From Dryas octopetala (Eukaryota; Streptophyta; Magnoliopsida; Rosales; Rosaceae), in NCBI GenBank assembly GCA_963921425.1, contig OY992835.1:18414001-18478000 (forward strand): a stretch of 64,000 nucleotides of DNA, written 5' to 3'. Position 1 is the stretch's first letter. Every line of letters starts with the position of its first letter. Under the pieces are notes generated by a model, which was not told where the DNA came from, did not search any database, and was given only the letters and a program-made list of their open reading frames with translations. This document shows, one piece after another, positions 36,801-48,979 of the stretch. Position numbers and translations under genes: made by a program.

Positions 36801-38218
36801 ATTTGAAGAGTTATAGGAAAGCAATCTCTTACACCAACCTGTTCCTATTCTAGAACCATAAATCATACATGTACTTGCAAATAAATATCGAACATATGCA
36901 TCACCTCTTCCTACTCTATGGAAGGTTGTGCAATTAAACTCAAAGACATGGGACCCTTTACTCCAGGGGGGCAGGAGAAAGAATAATGAATATAAAGAGG
37001 CAGATGTCTCTTACCAACCTTTGCACAGAGATTGCGAGCTTTATTCCAATCAACTTCATGATAGGGGATTGTGGGTGTGATAGGTCCAACAAACCTCTTC
37101 CCATACAAATATGACATGGGCAAATACACCATTCGACAATGACACCACATTCTTCCTATAAGTGGAAAATTTGAAAATTGACAACCAAAGAGTAAAAGTT
37201 ACTCAGTTAACAACATTTCTAAAAGAATTAGCTAGCCATGCCTCATGGATCAAGATTTTCTGGAGATTCCATGTGTGACACCCAATTTTTGTAATAAAAT
37301 GCAATACTCATATGTTTCACATGTCATAAGAAGGTATTAAGATCCCTAACAATGCTAATGGGACCTCACTTATATAGTCAGAATGGAAAAGAAAGCAGAT
37401 CTATTTTCGGGATCAAGATTTATTGATTAAAGGAGTTTGAATTCGTCTTTATCCTGCCTAGAGTGAGCCTATAGCATAACCTTTAAATGTAACAATAATA
37501 AATAAGTAACCTGGATGTAATGGGAGAGAGTAAGGACATAGCCATACTTCTGGCGGCAGTGGAATATTCCCGGACCATTCATATGCCCCAAGTACCTATC
37601 ACCATCAAAGATGCATGTCAACTAATATTTTTAAAGGATTACGTAACTGGCACAATCCAACAAGATACACATAGCATTCATACTGAAAGCCACATTTTCC
37701 CCCATGAAGTAATTGTAGTCACGCCACCATGGTCTAATATCCATTTTCGTGCTATTTCCATTGCCCCTTGTCCATCATCAAAACCTTCACCAAGCAACCT
37801 CAAAGTAACATAATTTAGTGCAGTACCGAACATGGTACTTAGGCCCTCAATATGTAGACCCCACCCCCCATCTTTATTCTGCAAAAAGACTGGTCAGTTC
37901 TTTGGACGAAGATGTAACGACATTAACTGTAAAAAAGTCATCCATTGTATAAGCAATTCACTGTGTTTGAGTAATGTGTCAATATTGGCTTTTAAGAGAA
38001 GGAGAGTGAATATGAATCATATCAGTTTGTTTACTTTATTATTAAACAAGGAGAAAATAACATGAAATTCTATGTGGAAAGGAATGCTTTTTCAAAAAAG
38101 CATTAATTTCATGAGAAACCATTCTTGCCTGATGATTATAGACGTATCTAGACATCTTCTGTTGATGCTCTTTTGATAACACAGCATTTAGAGCTCCGGT
38201 AATTGATAGTGTAATGAC
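33803..38218 (-). pseudogene. Truncated cycloartenol synthase pseudogene B (exons 3-12 only)
   Basis: Exon equivalents: 3 (38129-38218), 4 (37684-37878), 5 (37511-37595), 6 (37019-37155), 7 (36473-36653), 8 (35736-35849), 9 (34915-35553, split by an LTR), 10 (34716-34835), 11 (34549-34647), 12 (33803-33859). Exons 1-2 and 13-18 are missing. Lesions: a 30-bp in-frame deletion in exon 6 (ten residues after TPTI), an 8-bp frameshifting deletion in exon 7 after the HYEDEN region, CAG to TAG in exon 9 (Gly-Tyr-Ser-Gly-Ser-stop), a 511-bp LTR in exon 9, and a 3-bp deletion in exon 10. The MWCHCR and DCTAE codons survive. Clearly non-functional. Confidence 0.93.
35019..35529 (+). mobile_element. Solo LTR (511 bp) inside exon 9 of pseudogene B
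   Basis: Begins TGTTGAAAATTAATGC and ends AAATTTCTAACA, flanked by the 5-bp duplication CCATG (35014-35018 and 35530-35534). The U3 exon 9 is the empty site (ATCCCATGACTGAC). It contains a TATA-like CTCTATATATATAGC near 35290 and AATAAAAGA near 35414, as expected of an LTR promoter and polyadenylation region. A second copy in reverse orientation is at 38998-39490. Confidence 0.92.
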
Positions 38219-38442
38219 CTGTTGCAATTGGTAAGTCATACACTTAGCCACCAAACTACTGACTGGACCAAATACTTTAAAAAATCTCGCTTCATTCATT
38301 TCACTACGACAAAGGCCATGAAATTCCAAAATGATTATGTAGTCGTCTTTGGGAATCCAAAACATTTTCTCATATTTGGCCATAAAATATGGAATTTATG
38401 TGTTTTCATACAAACATCGATGGAAGCACATAGTGTTTTTCA

Positions 38443-38529
38443 GAAATCTTGGTCATAACAAGCTCAACGGACAGCTGACTGATATGTTTGGGAAACTTTC
38501 TAAACTCAAAGAGCTGTATGTTCTGCTAT
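38443..38529 (+). pseudogene. Leucine-rich-repeat protein fragment at the U2/U3 junction
   Basis: Same LRR fragment as at 21151-21237 (NKLNGQLTDMFGKLSKLKEL), again fused to CAS intron 2 at the GTGTTTTTCA breakpoint. Its exact recurrence shows that U1 and U2 end at one shared ancestral junction. Confidence 0.7.
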
Positions 38530-38997
38530 ATGAAAAGGCCTTTTCAAGCCACTTCAACCCTTCTGTTCTCCTAGCTTTTGCATAATAATAACACATCCTT
38601 GTGGATAGTGCCATAAAAAAGTATGCTTATTGTATCTATCAGAATATCAGATACACAAGTAGTAGATAAAAATGAACATTACTATCAGCCAAAATCTTCT
38701 CCCACAGTATATGACACATTGACACAGGCAGAACTCAAAGAAAATTAAGGTCATTTCTGAATTCAATGAAGCCAAAACAGAACTTCCTGAGAAGTACTAT
38801 ACCCCCATCCAGGCATTCTCTTCTCTGACCTTGCGGGAGGCCATTCCCAATTCCCAGTTATTAATTTATACACTTCGTAATTTCACATGAATCTTGAATC
38901 TTAAACCTTGTTTGTGGACGTTCGCACTTGAATGGGCCTGTAACCATATAATATAAGTATAGGGATTTTTATAACTCCAGTACTCAAACTTTGATAC

Positions 38998-39490
38998 TGT
39001 TAGAAATTTAGAGGGTGTTTAGGACACTCGTAGCTAATGGCTTGTGTAAGCTTCTATTAGCTATCTACATTAGCTATCTATGCTTGATATGAGAAGTGTT
39101 TGAACTATAAAACAAAGTATCTTTTATTGATCAACAGAGGAGGATACAAGTGGAGATGTAGATGTCTAGGACAATAGGACTTTAGGACTAGTGACTTTTA
39201 GTATTGCCTCTTGCTTACACTTAGATATGGGTACATGCTATATATATAGAGAGTAGATGAACCTACTTGACTTCTCTAGAACATCTATTAGCCACATGTT
39301 ATTAGTAGGTTCTAGAGTACTATACTACACTTTTAATTATATTCTAATACATTCTTATATAAGCTTATTCTAGACTCTTCTTTTATGTAGAATTATGTAG
39401 AATATTCTAACTTTAATTTGTATGGACTTTGAGGAAGTCTCTAGAATTTTGTAGTATTTTTCAATAATGTGCATTAATTTTCAACATGCA
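38998..39490 (-). mobile_element. Solo LTR (493 bp), reverse orientation
   Basis: Flanked by GATAC at 38993-38997 and 39491-39495. U2 retains the empty site (TTTGATACATATTAATC near 21690). On the minus strand it matches the LTR at 35019-35529, with four extra bases (TGCA) ahead of TGTTGAAAATTAATG. No internal retrotransposon genes are present. Confidence 0.88.
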
Positions 39491-39677
39491 GATACATATT
39501 AATCAACTATTAAATTTTGAAAATGCAAGTTAGCAAGAAATAGACAACAACATATATCAAGCTAAAGAATGTCCAACACGTGCTGTTATATTTTGTTGTG
39601 TTTTTTGGGAATGCATGCATATTCTGTTTTCTGTCGTTTACTGGCCGGTTAATGACTAATATTGAAGGAATGCCATG

Positions 39678-39683
<6 letters not shown>

Positions 39684-39748
<65 letters not shown>
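39684..39748. repeat. Expanded (CT)n microsatellite
   Basis: About 33 CT units in a row, followed by ATGTATATATG-type repeats. The equivalent tract in U2 has about ten units. Confidence 0.95.
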
Positions 39749-39750
<2 letters not shown>

Positions 39751-40105
39751 GTATATATGTATATATATATAGAATTTCCGTATATATATATATATAGATA
39801 TACATATATATGGTAGGTTTGCTGAGGATCATATATAAACCATTTCTCTGTTAAGAGCTCTCCATGAGTTTGTAGTCAAATCAGGAGGAATATATTAATG
39901 ATTATGAGTGCATGCATGGTATTGGCCGGTAGCTACGTACAATGGATATGTTTTATTTTGTGACGTACAATGGATATACTAATTGTGCATGATATTGATA
40001 AGGTTATGTTGCATGCATGTTTTACATCTAGCGAATGCCCTCTGCTTTGAGCAAAACAATAAATATTGCATAGATCATCATGAGGCACAATTTGTTAAAT
40101 GTACG

Positions 40106-42427
40106 TAGGGGTCGGCAATGGGCCGGGCTGGGCTAGCCCGGCCCAAATTTTTCGGGTTCGGGCCGGGCTCGGGCTTGAATGATAGAAGCCCAATAGGGCT
40201 TTCGGGCCGGGCCGGGCCGGGCTTGGGCTTTAATACACAAGCCCAAGGCCCGCCCATCGGGCTTTGGCTTGCGGGCTTGGAGGGCCGGGCCGGGCTAGGC
40301 CCAAACGGGCGGCCCAAATAGGCCCAAAGCCTGCTTAGACACATATATATGTTAAAAAAAAATATAGGATTTTGGCTATGTTGTGATTTGAACATGAGAC
40401 CTCACATAACAAACTTCAACTCTCAACCAACTGAGCTGACCAGTTTATTTTGTTAAGTTTGTGAATCATAACATATTTAATAGCTTTTTCGTTTGTTTAC
40501 TTCAATAAATTATTAATATGCTTATTAAGTTATTCTATAATACTATTATGTTAGTAATAGTGTAATACCATAAATAATAAACTTTTAAAATTATATATAA
40601 CATTACAACTATAATAAAACATAAATGTACATATGTTTTATTATATATTTTATTACATATTTTTATAAACAAACGATGCAATTGTGTTGTCAACGATCCG
40701 AACCGTTCAAATTTTAGTTCCTCACTCAAAGATAATTCGTGCAAAAAATTAGCTTAATCGGAGATGTAAAAGTGACATAATGATGGTCGAATTAATGAAC
40801 GATCGTGGTTTTTCTAATGATGATCGAATGGGTAGATGAATGTCGATTTAGCCGATTTTTTGTACGGATGATCTTTGACTATGAACATAGAAAATGAACG
40901 GGTCAAATTGTTGAAATCACGTTGTGGTCTTCATAATTATGGAAACAACAAGGTTTCAACGGGAAAGTTATTAGAATTATACTCTTAAAGTGTATTTATA
41001 TGTAGAAGTTCACATATCGATCGTGTTTTCAACGATCCGAATCGTTCAAGTTTTAGTTCCCCACTCAAAGAGAATTCTTGCAAAAAATTAGCTTAATCAG
41101 AGATGTAAAAGTGACATAACGGTGGTCGAATTAATGAACGATTGTGGTTTTTCTAATGATAATCGAATGGGTAGATGAATTCCGATATAGCCAATTTTTT
41201 GTAAGGATGATCTTTGACTATTAACATAAAAAATGAACGGCTAAGATTGTTAAAATCACGTTGTGGTCTTCACAATTATGGAAACGACAATGTTTCAACC
41301 GGAAAGTTATTAGAATTATATTCTTCAACTCTTCAAGTGTATTTATATGTAGAAGCTCACATCTCGATCGTGTTTCCAAGTTTTCAATGATCCGAACCGT
41401 TCATTTTTTAGTTTTTCACTCAAAGATCATCCCTGCAAAAAATTAGTTCAATTGGAAATGTAGAAATTAGATAATGGTGGTCCAACTTATGAACGATCGT
41501 GATTTTTCTAATGATAATCGAATGGGTAGATGAGTTCTGATTTTGCTGATTTTTTGTAAGGATGATCTTTGACTATGAATATAGAAAATGAACGGCTCAG
41601 ATTGTTGAAATCACGTTGTGGTCTTCACAATTATGAAAACAATAAGGTTTCAACGAGAAAGTTATTAGAATTATACTCTTCAACTCTTCAAGTGTATTTA
41701 TATGTAAAAGTGACGTAACGATGGTCGAATTAATGAATGATCATGGTTTTTTTAATGATAATCGAATGGGTAAATGAATTCCGATTTGGCCGATTTTTTG
41801 TAAGGATAATCTTTGACTATCAACATATAAAATGAACGGTTCAAATTATTAAATTAATGAATAATCATGGTTTAATAACTTTAATTATAGTTGTATTATA
41901 AAAGTTGTATATATACATATACATTTATGTTTTATTATAGTTGTAAATTTGTAATGTTGTATATAATTTTCAAAGTTTATTATTTATGGTATTACATAGT
42001 ATAGTTTACACTTTAACTATTACTATTTACTAATATTATAGAATTATATAATAACTTAATAAGCATATTAATAATTTATTAGAGTAAACAAACGAAAAAC
42101 CTATTAAATATGTTATGATTCACAAATTAGACAAATAAACTAGTCAGCTCAGTTGGTTGAGAGTTGAAATTTGTTCTATGAGGTCTCAAGTTCAATTCAT
42201 AACATAGCTAAAATCCTATATTTTTTTTTATTGAAGATATTAAACGGGCTTTGGGCTTTGGGCTTCGGGCCGGGCTTTGGGCGGGCCGTGGGCTTCAAGG
42301 GGATGGCCCAAGCCCAACCCAAGAAATTTTCGGGCCGGGCCGGGCCGGCCCAAATGTCGGGCCAAATCGGGCTTCGGGCCCAATGGGCCGGGCGGGCTTC
42401 GAGCCTTGGGCTATTTGGTGAGCCCTA
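40106..42427. mobile_element. hAT-type fold-back element with tandem-repeat core, 2322 bp
   Basis: Flanked by the 8-bp duplication AATGTACG (40098-40105 and 42428-42435). The termini are TAGGGGTCGGCAA at the left and the complement TAGGGCTCACCAA at the right. Arms of about 530 bases (40106 to about 40640, and about 41880-42427) are inverted copies: outermost GC-rich GGGCCGGGC-type repeats, then AT-rich DNA. The core (about 40691-41860) holds three-plus direct repeats of about 340-355 bases, starting at the ACGATCCGAACCGTTCA motif near 40692, 41031 and 41386 plus a partial fourth. No transposase frame is present, so it is non-autonomous. Both arms carry a sequence resembling the tRNA A box (AGCTCAGTTGGTTGAGAG, 42146-42163) and, weakly, a B box (about 42184-42200). 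Confidence 0.88.
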
Positions 42428-42651
42428 AATGTACGTATCATATAGTTCTTGTGTTTTCAATTATTTAAATATGCATCTTCCATGTTTTTCTTATTTTTCT
42501 TGGTACCTTATAAAATTATGTCATATATTAAAATTGGCTGGCTCCTATATTTGAGGATGTAGCAATGACTTCAGTGATGGGCAGCTTAGCTTGATTTTAT
42601 ATTTGAGTTTTAATTACCACATGCCATTAATATATAGAGTAGTAATAAATA

Positions 42652-44765
42652 GGGCAATGCTAGAGTACCCTAATGACATAGAATTTCCATGTCAATGAAA
42701 TCATTTAATACATCTAATAATATATATATATGCTACATAAGTTTTAAAAAATACTAATATAACCTTGTTTAAAATTCTACAAAACATTAATTAAATTACA
42801 AAAGGAAAAAAGATTTAAAAAAGGTTTCATGAAAAAATTAAAAAACCTATAAACGTACGTTCTATCTCTTTAAGAAATTTTTGTCCCAATTTTAGAACCC
42901 TAATAAGCTCCCCTCACTATTTTGATCTTGTCATATGTGGATGGTTCCAGATTGAATGGTTTTATAATTCTGGAGTTCATAATTTTGAATTTCCCGATGA
43001 CTATGAAAACAATGGAATTTATCTCATATTACCCTACCCTGCATTTGAATGGATTTACGATGACCCGTTAATGAATTAGATTGAAAAGCAGCAATACTGC
43101 ATAATCTTAATTCCATTGAAGTTTTCGTTTTGTATTCTTGTTGCCCTTGAACCCTTCAACACGGTTATCATAGATGAAAGCTTTTGATTTTTGCAGGTTT
43201 TTTTAACGAAGACAAAATGAGTTTTGATAATAATCTTAATTGGATTGATGGGTGATGATAGAATTGAGATTATGGGTTTAGCCAATTCTTCAAAGGGAGT
43301 CTCCTTTCTCTTCCTGATGAGTTGATTAAACCTTGCTCTTCAAATAAAGTTTTGGCTTAATTATCGATTTACTACATAAAATTATAACTCATTCCCACTT
43401 TGCCACCTGAAAGATTTTTTATCCCAGATTACCACTTGTAACTTACATCCGTGTCCCATTTTACCTTATTCCGTCAACAATTCCGTTAAAAATGATGACA
43501 TGACAGTTAATGCTGACGTGGCGTGCTGGATGTGCACCACGTGTCACATCTTTGTTTTTATTTTCGGATTTTTTTATTTTTCTATTTTTATAAACTTTAA
43601 AAATTAATTAAAAATAGCTTCGAACTCATAAAAATACACGGAAAATTCCTACGGACTCGTCTTGACTAGCACTAATTTACTATAAGGTTAAATTACCAAT
43701 TTGTTCTCTAAAACTTTCCAAAAAAATTAGAAAGTTCAAATTTATTTCTAAAAAATTAAAATTCAAGAATTTTCGTAAACACTTGGACAAATTCTCAAAA
43801 ATATTTTGAAAATTACCAAAAGCCTATTTTAGAGAATTATTTCGAGACTTTACAGAAATTCTAGAATTTTTTTAGAATTCATTTTATAGGGAAATTTATT
43901 TTCCTCTAAGACCGAGAGGTCTTTTGGGTAGCAAGTGTTCATGAGAAAGGTATTGTTAGTTTTTAGAAGACTAACGGTGCAGACCTCATATTTTTTAGAG
44001 TTCAGGAGATTATCCTATGAATTTCCAAAAAGTCTAGAGTATTTTAATTTTCTAGAAATAAATTTGGACTTTCCAAATTTTCTGGAAATTTTTAGAGAGA
44101 AAATTGGCATTTTGACCCCATAGTAAATTAGCACTAGTCAAGACAAGTCAATCGGAATTTTTCGTGTATTTTTCTAAGTTCGGAGCTATTTTTAATTAAT
44201 TTTCAAAGTTTATAAAATTAAGAAAATACAAAAAATCAGAAAATACAAAACAAGATGTGACACGTGGCGCACATCCAGCGCTCCACGTCAGCATTAATGG
44301 CCAGGTCATCATTTTTAACGGAATTATTGACGGAACAAGGTAAAATGAGACATGTATATATGTAAGTTACAGGTGGTAATCTGAGACAAAAAAAAACTTT
44401 CAGGTGGCAAAGTGGGACTGAGTTACAGTTTTGGGTGGTAAATCGATAATTAATCCTAAAGTTTTTAATGAAATGTGGAGAAGATAACAACAATATCCAT
44501 GGGAGCAGATGAATATATTGCTGTTCAAAATTTTGTGTGTGATCTGAACGTGTGTTGCAAATTTTCAATATGGAGAAGATAACAAATTAAGTATAAATTA
44601 AGACAATTAGATTTGGGTTGGATAAGACAGTCTTTCAATAAATATGATATTAATTTCATATTAAAAATAAATGGTGAGGTGTATAATCACCAAAAAACAA
44701 AAGAATGGTGTGTATTATTTAACTTTGCCACATAGGATTAGGGCACATGTATTATTTAACTTTGC
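42652..44765. mobile_element. 3'-truncated copy of the Mutator-type element of U2, with nested insertion
   Basis: Starts after TAATAAATA (42643-42651) with GGGCAATGCTAGAG, as at 22708. It runs collinearly with the U2 element but is interrupted by the insertion at 43354-44456. The right terminus is deleted near 44765, where the sequence jumps to the TTCGG-repeat leader. Confidence 0.75.
43354..44456. mobile_element. Nested Mutator-type fold-back element, 1103 bp
   Basis: Flanked by the 9-bp duplication TAAAGTTTT (43345-43353 and 44457-44465). The empty site is seen in U2 near 23417. Left end GGCTTAATTATCGATTTAC and the complement of the right end GGATTAATTATCGATTTAC form long inverted repeats. 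Homology continues inward so that most of the element is palindromic. No coding capacity. Confidence 0.88.
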
Positions 44766-46409
44766 CGTTGATGATTTTTTTGAGTTTAAATTCTTTCATT
44801 TTTTAAAATTGGAATTGCATCGTGTTCAGCACTCGTTGTATGACGTTCGACAGTGACCAACTGAACGTTATGTTACATGTTCGGCAACTTGCTACCGAAC
44901 ATGAAGGAGGATGTTCGGTCGGTAGTTGCCAAATGCGCCCAAATTTTTTTTTAAAATATGGTATTCGGTAGATGCTAATCGAACTTTCTTTGCACATGTT
45001 CGGTAAGTAGCTGCCGAACCTCTGGTAGGATGTTCGGCACAATGCAGAACGATTTGCGAAAAAATAAGTTCAAGAGCAACCTCAATGTGTTCAAATTATT
45101 GATTAAACATTTAGGATTCAAAATATTGCAATCCAAACAAAAATTATTTAACAAATAACTTAAAACCAACTCCATAAATTCATGATTCAATGTTGGGTTC
45201 GGATGTGATGTTTGTGTTAGATTCAATGGTGATGGTGTTGGGTGGTGATGACATAAGATTTGACTATTTGAGTGTGCTTGGTTGAGTATAGATAATAGGA
45301 ATTGGTGGCTAATTGAGTTGGGTTTGAGTAAGGATATTTTTGAAAAAGTTGTTAGGTGTAGTAAATAATTTTTGAGTTTTAAATTTTGGAGTTGGCCGGG
45401 TGTAGAAATGGTAGGGCTAGAAATAAATAAGTTGGGTTCAAATATTAGCACCCATAAATAATTAACTTTCTTCTAAGAGCATGTGCATTCAGGATTCTCA
45501 AAAAATAAAAAAATAAAACATGTACATTCATATCATCATAGAGTCATGGCTTGGGACTATTTTCTCAGGCCCCTGGCTTGTTCTATCATATAGTCATGGA
45601 GAGCCCAACAGCCAACAATTAATAGACAATACAAACACAACTTATAACTTTCATCGATCATATTGTACTTGAAAAGGAAATGTGCAAACCTTAGTCGCCT
45701 TACGAAATATGTCAAAAGCATTTTCAGATTAGTATAAGCACTTTTGATAATGTTTGGCAAAAATAAATAAAAGTACTTTTAAGTTATAAAAATGTTTTTA
45801 AGGAGTTTTTTGAGAACCTGAGAAAGAACTTTCAAGTGCTTCTACATGAACCATTTAGAATTTTTATAAAAATATATTTGTGCTTCTTTGCAAAAGCACT
45901 TCCAGTAAAAACGCTACTAATTAAAAGCACTTCCTAAAACCAGTGCCAAACGGGCCCTCAAGAGAAAAGTACTTTTAGTATATTATTTCTTTCTTTCGAC
46001 TCTCCATTTCAAACATTAATTAATAAAAGAGCAATTTTGATGGATAACCATGTTAATCTGATAACGAAGATGAAATTAATTAAGGTTACATTTTGTCCAA
46101 GGAAAAAATTAGAAGGAAAAATATTTTTCATTTGTAGGGAAATTAATTCTCTCTCATCAGTACGTACTACCTGGTGATCGAGGAACTTAATTGTACGTAT
46201 CTGTTGCTAATAGTTAACAAGCTTAGCATGAATAACATGTGGCACAAGTTGGATAACATAATAATGGTGAACCTGACTCAAAAGTTGTGAGCAAATTTGC
46301 TCTATAGATCTCTACATAAATGTTCTTAGATAGACAATTAATGTATATCAAATTCTCACCATGTAATTAAAATGTGTTCTTCATTTATATATGTAGCTTT
46401 CAGAGGGAC
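44766..46409. other. AT-rich leader of U3, no gene
   Basis: Collinear with 24060-25680 in U2, including the TTCGG cluster and the AAAAGCACTT MITE-like segment. An open frame on the minus strand here has no recognisable domain and is not conserved as an intact frame in U1 and U2. Confidence 0.5.
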
Positions 46410-46415
46410 TATATA
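46410..46415 (+). promoter_or_regulatory. Likely TATA box of the U3 amyrin-type gene, displaced
   Basis: TATATA in GGGACTATATAGCAAGC is 694 bases before the ATG at 47104, because of the insertion at 46431-47036. In U1 the spacing is 133 bases. Confidence 0.45.
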
Positions 46416-46430
46416 GCAAGCTGCAGTCCA

Positions 46431-47036
46431 AGCTGTAATCGGCTGAGGCAAGTCCCCAAGACTGGGTTCCGATTGCAGAGGCAAAGCCATGTTTAATTTG
46501 CAGCTCTAATGAGCTTTGTGAGAGGAGGAGAGAGCTTTTTTTTATCTCAGTTGCTACCTTCTCTACAAGTTGGTCAATCTTGTCTTTAAAATTCTCATAG
46601 AAAACAGGCATAATGTGGGGCAAAAAAAACGCTGTTTTGCAAAATGAGAAACTTATTTAATTATTGGCTTGGTATAGAATGTTAGTGTGAAGTCAACTAT
46701 TGTAATTAATATTAGAGAAATTAGTGTGATTTACATAATTATAGGGATTGTTAAGATAACATAGTTGGTAGAATTTATGTATTTAGCCTCTGTATTATTT
46801 ATACCTCCATCTTGGAGAGCATAAACAACACAGAATTATTCTAAACCTAGAGAAATTAGCATAGAATAATAAATTGAACACATGCAGCTTCCACTTCAGC
46901 TGATTAATCAACTTTCTCTCCAATCTGCAGCTGCCGGCCCTTCCGCACATGCTCCCAGCAACCACTTCTCTCGCTTGTCAACCACTTCACGGCATGCACA
47001 GCATTATTGGGGGGCTAATAGGATATTTATGTAAGC
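46431..47036. mobile_element. Transposon-derived insertion in the 5' leader of copy 3
   Basis: Shares TGTAATCGGCTGAGGCAAGT and following sequence with 25832-26463 in U2, but lacks the CAGGGACGGATCC end. It begins straight after GCAGTCCA. The shared insertion suggests it entered before the U2/U3 split, with a later deletion in U3. Confidence 0.55.
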
Positions 47037-47103
47037 AAACTAGAGGTTTCTGCAGCTTAATTGTTCAATTTAAAGCTAGCTAGCTTGTTGTGTTAAATTG
47101 AAA

Positions 47104-48918
47104 ATGTGGAAGCTTAAGGTTGCAGATGGTGGGAGTGACCCTTACATCTACAGCACAAACAAGTTTGTGGGGAGGCAGACCTGGGAGTTTGATCCTCAGG
47201 CAGGAACTGAAGAAGAGAGAGCGGAGGTGGAGGAGGCACGTCTCACTTTCTACAACAACCGCTATCAGCTCAAGCCTAGTGGTGATCTTCTCTGGCGTTT
47301 GCAGGTGTATATATATATACCTAATACCCTACGTACCCTAAAAACATCTCAATTAATTCATCAACGTCTCTGATCAATCCCTGTTCTTAATCCCAATGCA
47401 TTTTTAAGTTGTGGCCAACACAACAATCTGGAATGTAAAGTTTTGTGTTAATTTGGATATTTTCATTCATTGTCAATTAGCTTTGGATTTGATGCATACT
47501 TTAACTTCGATCTACATGATATTAGATCAAACAATTCACATGTCAGCCTAACAACAACCACATGTGTTTGCATACATCAACCCGAACATTAGTTTGTGTT
47601 ATTTCTACAATAGTTATGTACCTTTTAATGGTAGGTCATAAATGTGGGATATATGCAAGCAATATTCCTACATTTGTATTCTAATATAAATTCAGAAAAA
47701 AGATATTGGGGCCTAATATGATTAACAACGGTGGCATAAATGGAGTAGAATTGATGTGGTGATATGGTCACAAAAGAAAAATATCTCAAAATGAAGGAAA
47801 GTCTATATATCACAAGTTTCACTTTCACAAGTACATATTGCATGACACTCATGTTCCGTGAATCCACCACAACTGAAGCTAACCACCCCCCAATAATATC
47901 CCTTCACGGAAAGAAGCTAGAGAGAATTAAGAGTGTCAATAGTGTATTTTTTGGGGGTCTAAGTATTCAATTGAGATTTTGATAAATTTAAAGGATTTAT
48001 CAACTCATGCATATTTCATGGATTTTATGGATTTTTATGGAATTTCATGGAATCCATCAAAATCTAAGGGTGAAATGTTAGAATTCTCGTAGCCTTTGTT
48101 TTTAGTTCAAAATCCACCAAAATTCAATTCAGAATTTTAAAGATTCCATAGAAATCCATGTGTATTCAATCTCTTATGAATTTTAAAGGATTTCATTAAG
48201 TTGTAGACACCTGAATTTCTATGGAATTCTTAAAATTCTGAATTAAATACACCTATATCTCGATGAATTTTTCAGATTTTTTTAAAATCCATTAGAATCT
48301 CAAATGATTACACCTCCTAAGTGTCAATACCTAGCGTTGACCTTTAATTTTGGTATGTTTGTCTTGTTTTTAACACTTTATTTTAGTTATTTTAATAGAA
48401 ATTAAAAACCATTCCATGTAAAAAATAAAAAATGTAGAGGTGTAAAATGGGTGTCATGTCGACCCACAACACAATCCGATTAATTCCAATGTGTTTGCCT
48501 TTTGTCTCATATTTAATATGTCACGATAGGAAATAACTTACCTATCCCCCGAGATACCACTTGGTGTCCCCCCTCTCTCATTGGCTCTCTCTCTCTCTCT
48601 CTGATACCACCTGTCCCTATCACAGGAATAAATAAGTTCTTTTCATCACGATACTTAATTGTGTTAGTCCTATGGGTACAAACCACGTGGGCTGTTCGTA
48701 CCCATGTTATATACTGACCTGCCATATATTGTGCCTTAAAATAGGTGAGTTCCACCTCTCTCTATTATGGATATAATATCTATTTGGTTATGCGCATAGT
48801 GAACAGTGTCAAGTGCTCGGTGGTTCCGTGTCACACTTCTTTTATTAAAGTGAACCAAGCTGAGAGTGCACTGTGGCACGTAAGCTGAGTTATCGATCAG
48901 CCTTATTTTTCAACTAGA

Positions 48919-48979
<61 letters not shown>

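Larger units (their letters stand above)
21238..38529. repeat. Segmental duplication unit U2
   Basis: Second copy of the unit: leader with transposons, amyrin-type copy 2, and antisense CAS pseudogene B ending at the same intron 2 breakpoint and LRR fragment as U1. Differences from the other units are the hAT remnant (22264-22311), the complete Mutator-type element (22708-23740) and the LTR in CAS exon 9. Confidence 0.88.

Noticed and set aside
40106-40330. GC-rich stretch resembling a CpG island or an Arg/Pro-rich gene
   Set aside because: It is the terminal GGGCCGGGC repeat of the hAT element, with a mirror copy at the other end.
42144-42200. Possible tRNA gene (A-box and B-box-like sequences)
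   Set aside because: No acceptor stem or cloverleaf could be paired, and the same sequence occurs inverted in the other arm of the hAT element. Treated as a tRNA-like piece of the transposon.
44975-45451. 158-codon open frame on the minus strand
   Set aside because: Low-complexity Leu/Asn/Pro-rich translation over the TTCGG-repeat leader. The frame is broken in U1 and U2 and matches no family I recognise.
46381-46623. 80-codon minus-strand frame in the leader insertion of copy 3
   Set aside because: No recognisable domain, lies in transposon-derived sequence, and is not a complete frame in the U2 copy.
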